Shown piece by piece: positions 60,695 to 64,000 of a stretch of DNA of 64,000 nt. The DNA comes from an uncultured Clostridium sp. (lineage in GTDB: Bacteria; Bacillota; Clostridia; TANB77; CAG-508). A model generated the notes under the pieces. That model was not told where the DNA came from, made no database searches, and saw nothing but the letters and a program-made list of their open reading frames with translations. Position numbers and translations under genes: made by a program. The stretch is from assembly GCA_900552135.1 (NCBI GenBank), contig URYN01000005.1, positions 1-64,000 of the forward strand, read 5' to 3'. Every line of letters begins with the position of its first letter. Position 1 is the stretch's first letter.

Positions 60695-61789
60695 TTATTC
60701 CATTGGCTTCATTTTCTTGAGCTTCAAGTTTGCCAAAACAAGAATTATTGGAAATATTATAAATGTGATTGGAATGCTTACATATTTTGATAAAAATGTT
60801 CCAGTGTCACGGGTTTGCAATATGCTTTTAGGAATTAGAGCTATAATAAAAAATACTACACCTATGGCAATAGAAAAAGGCTTTGCATTTTTTACTTTGG
60901 TAAGTTTTTTTAGAATATATACAACCAACATACAGGAAATATTCAGATAACTCATAAAAGACAGAATCCAAGTAAATAAAAAAATTGATTCTGGGTGTTG
61001 CAAATATCTACCAAATTCATTATTAGAAAGTAGCATATAAAGAGGAGAAATTTTTTCTATAATGATACTAAATGAAAATGCTAGAAGGCTAGAAGCAGTT
61101 GCAAGAACGATTAAAATACTTGCAATAATTACGGCAATGGTACTTGCTTTTCTAAAATTTTTGCCAGAGTAAACTATAGAGGGTACCAGATACAAAACCG
61201 ATAATCCATTGAAAGCAAATATACTAGAGATTCCTGTAAAAAAGGTTTTGTATGTGCCATAACCCAGAATCGGAAATATTCTTTGAACTGTCAAATTTGG
61301 AATAACAGAAGCAAATATAATAAGCAGACCCACTACCATTAGAATAGTTATTATAACGTTCGTTTTTAATATGCTTTGTCCACCAAATAAATTCGCAATA
61401 ATGCAAACGGCTATAAAGAAAAATAGCATGAAAATTATAGGAGTATCAGAGTAATAGATTATATGAACAACCTCAACAAAATCTCTTAAAAGAATAGATG
61501 CAACAAGAACAATATTAATACAGATGAATATGCCAACAATATACTTAAAACCATTACCAACTAAAAATTCTGAAACGTCAATAATGTCCTTTCCAGGAAA
61601 TTTCTTAAATAGATTTACAATTATAAGAGTAAAAATTATTGCGATAAGGCACACATAAATTATGTTTAGAATGGATGAAGATCCCATTGGAATAAGAATA
61701 GATTGAGGAATATTTATAGAGAGTCTATTAATTGTTATAATCAAAATTAAACATATTGCTTGGCATAGACTTATTTTGTTTGTATTCAT
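60695..61789 (-). CDS. gerB: GerB-type spore germination permease subunit
   Basis: A 364-residue protein with ten membrane helices, of the GerAB/GerKB (APC-superfamily) type. Typical elements are the KISLCQAICLILI start, a Ser/Pro-rich second region (NIPQSILIPMGSS), the LFGGQSILKTNVIITI block near 140 and VPSIVYSGKNF near 207. It forms the germinant-binding part of a receptor in the spore inner membrane. It is the only one of the three ger genes here without a frame break. Gene order gerA-gerB-gerC is the standard operon order. Confidence 0.92.
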   Translation of the reverse strand: MNTNKISLCQAICLILIITINRLSINIPQSILIPMGSSSILNIIYVCLIAIIFTLIIVNLFKKFPGKDIIDVSEFLVGNGFKYIVGIFICINIVLVASILLRDFVEVVHIIYYSDTPIIFMLFFFIAVCIIANLFGGQSILKTNVIITILMVVGLLIIFASVIPNLTVQRIFPILGYGTYKTFFTGISSIFAFNGLSVLYLVPSIVYSGKNFRKASTIAVIIASILIVLATASSLLAFSFSIIIEKISPLYMLLSNNEFGRYLQHPESIFLFTWILSFMSYLNISCMLVVYILKKLTKVKNAKPFSIAIGVVFFIIALIPKSILQTRDTGTFLSKYVSIPITFIIFPIILVLANLKLKKMKPME

Positions 61790-61878
61790 AAATACTTATC
61801 ATTCCTTTCTTTACCTTCGCTTTGCAACGTCTGCAAAAGGCACAAAATTTAAATATTTTTCAAACTTTTACTCTTTTT

Positions 61879-63664
61879 TTATTTTTGAAACTTCCACTTC
61901 ATACTTATTTCGTCTTGCATTTTAGGTCTTTTAGATTTTAAAAATTGTGATCTGTTTTCGCGCTGATATAGTGGCGAGAGAACAATTCCATTATTAGAGT
62001 TCTTTTGGCTAAAGGTACTAATCTGCATGTATGGAACACCAAAAGATTTCAAGCCACATAACATTAATATATGAACACAGATTCCTGCGGCGATTCCAAG
62101 AAAGCCAGCTGCTCCACCGCAAGACTATATATACAAATCTCATTACTCGAAAATGGTAGCTGAGAGAAAAATCTGGAATCGTAAAAGAACATATAGCTGT
62201 AAGAGAAACAACTATAATTAGAATTGGACTGACTACACTTGCCTCTACAGCAGCCTGCCCGAGTATCAAAGCTCCAACAATACCAATAGTTTGACCGACA
62301 GGGGAAGGAACTCTTATACTTGCTTCTCGTATAAGCTCAAAAGCTAATTCCATTACGAGTATTTCGAAAACAATTGGAAATGGAACGGCTTCTCTAGTAG
62401 AGACAATTGCATATAACAACTCGGAAGGAATAAGTTCTTGATGAAAATTTGTAATAGAAATATATAATCCTGGCAATAACAGTGCAAATACAAGAGCAAC
62501 AACACGCAAGCATCTTATAAAATTTGAATATTTATGCTTCATGTTAAGGTCCTCGGGGGTTCCTATAAAATCTGATAAAATTGCAGGAACAACAAGAACA
62601 TAAGGACTTCCATTTACAATAATTGCGACTCTGCCTTCAAATAGTAAGTTAGCAGTCTTGTCCGGTCTTTCAGTAGATATAATCTGAGGTAGGCTAGATT
62701 TATCTTCATCTTCAATCAACTGCTCGAGTTGGCCAGAAGAAATAAGATAATCTATACTAAGATTAGAGACTCTATATTTTGCTTCTGCCACTAAATCTGT
62801 ATTTGCAACATTCTTTAAATAACACACAGCACATTTTGTCTTACTTATATTGCCAACATCAATAGATTCTACAATTAAATTTTCGTTATTGATGTATTGA
62901 CGAAGGAGAGAAGTGTTAGTACGAAGAGTTTCCGTAAAACCAACTTGAGCACCTCTAATAATCATCTCGTTATTAGGAGTATCAAGGCTACGCTGTTTAA
63001 ATCCCTTAACTTCAATATCAAAAGCAATATTAAGAGTATCTATAAACAAAGCACAATTACCAGAATTAATTCCCCCAACAATGTCATCAAATTTCTCAAA
63101 CTTTGAAACAGTATTTTGAGGAAGCAAACAATTTGAAATATACTCCACAATGTCAAACTTCTTAACTTTTCTAACAGTTATATTATTAGTCTTTACTTCG
63201 GAAATTACTCTATTTTGGTCGCCATCAAAAATATTTGCAGAATTTCTAAGCATAAGAGGTTTTAAAATGTAATTATTCATAATTTCTTGATCAGTCATTC
63301 CATCAACATAAACTAAGAAAGCCTTATACTGTTTGCCTCTGGCATTAAGAATGAACTCACGAATAATAACATCAGAGTTAATCATACTATTATAACGAAC
63401 CTTCATATAATCAAGGTTTACATCAATAGAAGGAAAAACCTTATCATTCTTTGTACTTAAAACATCTAGAGTTTCATTTTCCAAATTCAAGATTCTATTA
63501 GATGTATTGTAAGAAGAAGAATCATCTGTAACTATTGAATTGGTTGTGTTGGGAAGAGTAAAATCATAAGAATCATTTTCATAAAAAAGATCATGAAAAT
63601 ACTTTTTTATTTTGCTAAACATACCCACATCATTTGTATTAGTTGAATTATTAGTATTATTCAA
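61879..63664 (-). pseudogene. gerA: GerA-type germinant receptor subunit, frameshifted near the 3' end
   Basis: The main frame (62018-63664, 548 codons) holds the N-terminal soluble domain, NGSPYVLVVPAILSDFIGTPED and the membrane domain up to SYHFRVMRFVYIVL. It then drifts into a nonsense tail rich in W, R and S. In another frame the conserved continuation GGAAGFLGIAAGICVHILML and CGLKSFGVPYMQ is found, ending at 61879. The break is at about 62118-62124. Family members end with exactly this SLRSFGVPY block, so the gene is one base off. AACCTCC (rbs GGAGGTT) precedes the ATG. Together with the broken gerC, the receptor may be non-functional, or the assembly has single-base errors here. Confidence 0.8.
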
Positions 63665-63880
63665 AATAAACCTCCAAAATAAATTTATATAATTCTTAAA
63701 AAAGTCTAAAATAAATTCATATATAGTTTTTACTAAAAAAACAAAAATATGTAAAAAAAATTAAAGTAATATTTTTTGGAATAATTTCAAAGCTTTCTAA
63801 TATATATTAAATAAAGTTATTGTACAAACACAAGTAAAATAATAATAACGACTGAAACTTATAAGGAGGTAAATATATCA
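63665..63880. other. Divergent spore-gene intergenic region
   Basis: Separates gerA (minus) and spoIVA (plus). Very AT-rich. sigma-G and sigma-E promoters would be expected, but no site matches the Bacillus consensus well enough to call. Confidence 0.4.
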
Positions 63881-64000
63881 ATGGATGATAATAGGTTATA
63901 TCAAGATATAGCAAAAAGAACAGATGGCGATATTTATGTTGGCGTTGTAGGACCTGTTAGAACTGGAAAATCAACTTTTATAAAAAGATTTATGGATTTG
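63881..64000 (+). CDS. spoIVA: Stage IV sporulation protein A (start only)
   Basis: Forty codons are in view: MDDNRLYQDIAKRTDGDIYV then the Walker A GPVRTGKSTFIKRFMDL. This opening is distinctive for SpoIVA, the ATPase that polymerises on the forespore surface to form the coat basement layer. AAGGAGG lies 12 nt before the ATG. The gene continues beyond the window. It is the best evidence that the organism has a sporulation programme. Confidence 0.93.
   Translation, partial: MDDNRLYQDIAKRTDGDIYVGVVGPVRTGKSTFIKRFMDL

Noticed and set aside
1..64000. CRISPR array
   Set aside because: No regularly spaced direct repeats were found and no cas genes are present.

Overview
The window looks like chromosome from a low-GC, spore-forming member of the Bacillota, probably class Clostridia and possibly a host-associated uncultured lineage. 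The base composition is strongly AT-rich, AGGAGG-type ribosome sites and consensus sigma-A promoters are common, and spore genes (a gerA/gerB/gerC germinant receptor locus and the start of spoIVA) sit at the right end. Species cannot be fixed from the sequence alone.

Layout. 1-4.1 kb is part of an integrative/mobilizable element: the tail of a large serine recombinase, an oriT-like hairpin, a MobV relaxase split at an A7 tract, and small unknown genes. 4.1-7.5 kb holds a KilA-N protein and a PHP-plus-SMC-like ATPase of the TrlF type (candidate defence gene). 7.7-14.6 kb is housekeeping: metG, a membrane glycosyltransferase-like protein, copZ-copA, tcdA and a TSCPD protein. 15.0-18.6 kb is the highlight: a complete diversity-generating retroelement (DGR). 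It has a prepilin-like, FGE/C-type-lectin target protein with a variable repeat (VR), a MutS-like accessory protein, an Avd-like protein, a reverse transcriptase and a template repeat (TR). VR and TR align without gaps over 135 bp with 26 mismatches, every one at a TR adenine. One of these changes an AGA codon to TGA, so the target is currently truncated. An SSB-like OB-fold gene follows.

19-27 kb has two orphan small genes, a type I toxin-antitoxin module with convergent promoters and a shared terminator, tRNA-Gly, a Fic-like protein with a changed catalytic His, a yybP-ykoY (Mn2+) riboswitch controlling a P-type cation ATPase, a polysaccharide deacetylase, tRNA-Leu and a dinD-like pseudogene. 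27-46.5 kb is metabolic and housekeeping: nitroreductase, an SLC13 permease with an FAD oxidoreductase, rlmD, an HD hydrolase, tspO, an L,D-transpeptidase, acyl-CoA synthetase, an RsmB/RsmF-like methyltransferase, hslO, tyrS, a sortase-anchored vWA protein, ldh and enolase. 46.6-59 kb has tRNA-Gln, a dicarboxylate symporter, a YlmH-like protein, thyX-folD, dprA, a class A PBP with PASTA domain, cysS, a DUF1189 protein and ftsH. 59-63.7 kb is the ger operon (minus strand), in which both gerA and gerC appear frameshifted, followed by spoIVA.

A recurring pattern is a set of isolated short genes with GC-richer codon use (3.1, 19.3, 19.8, 24.7, 31.2, 37.1 and 44.8 kb). Each has its own extended -10 promoter (TGnTAnAAT-like, 17-bp spacer) and nearly all have their own terminator. 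None has a recognised function.
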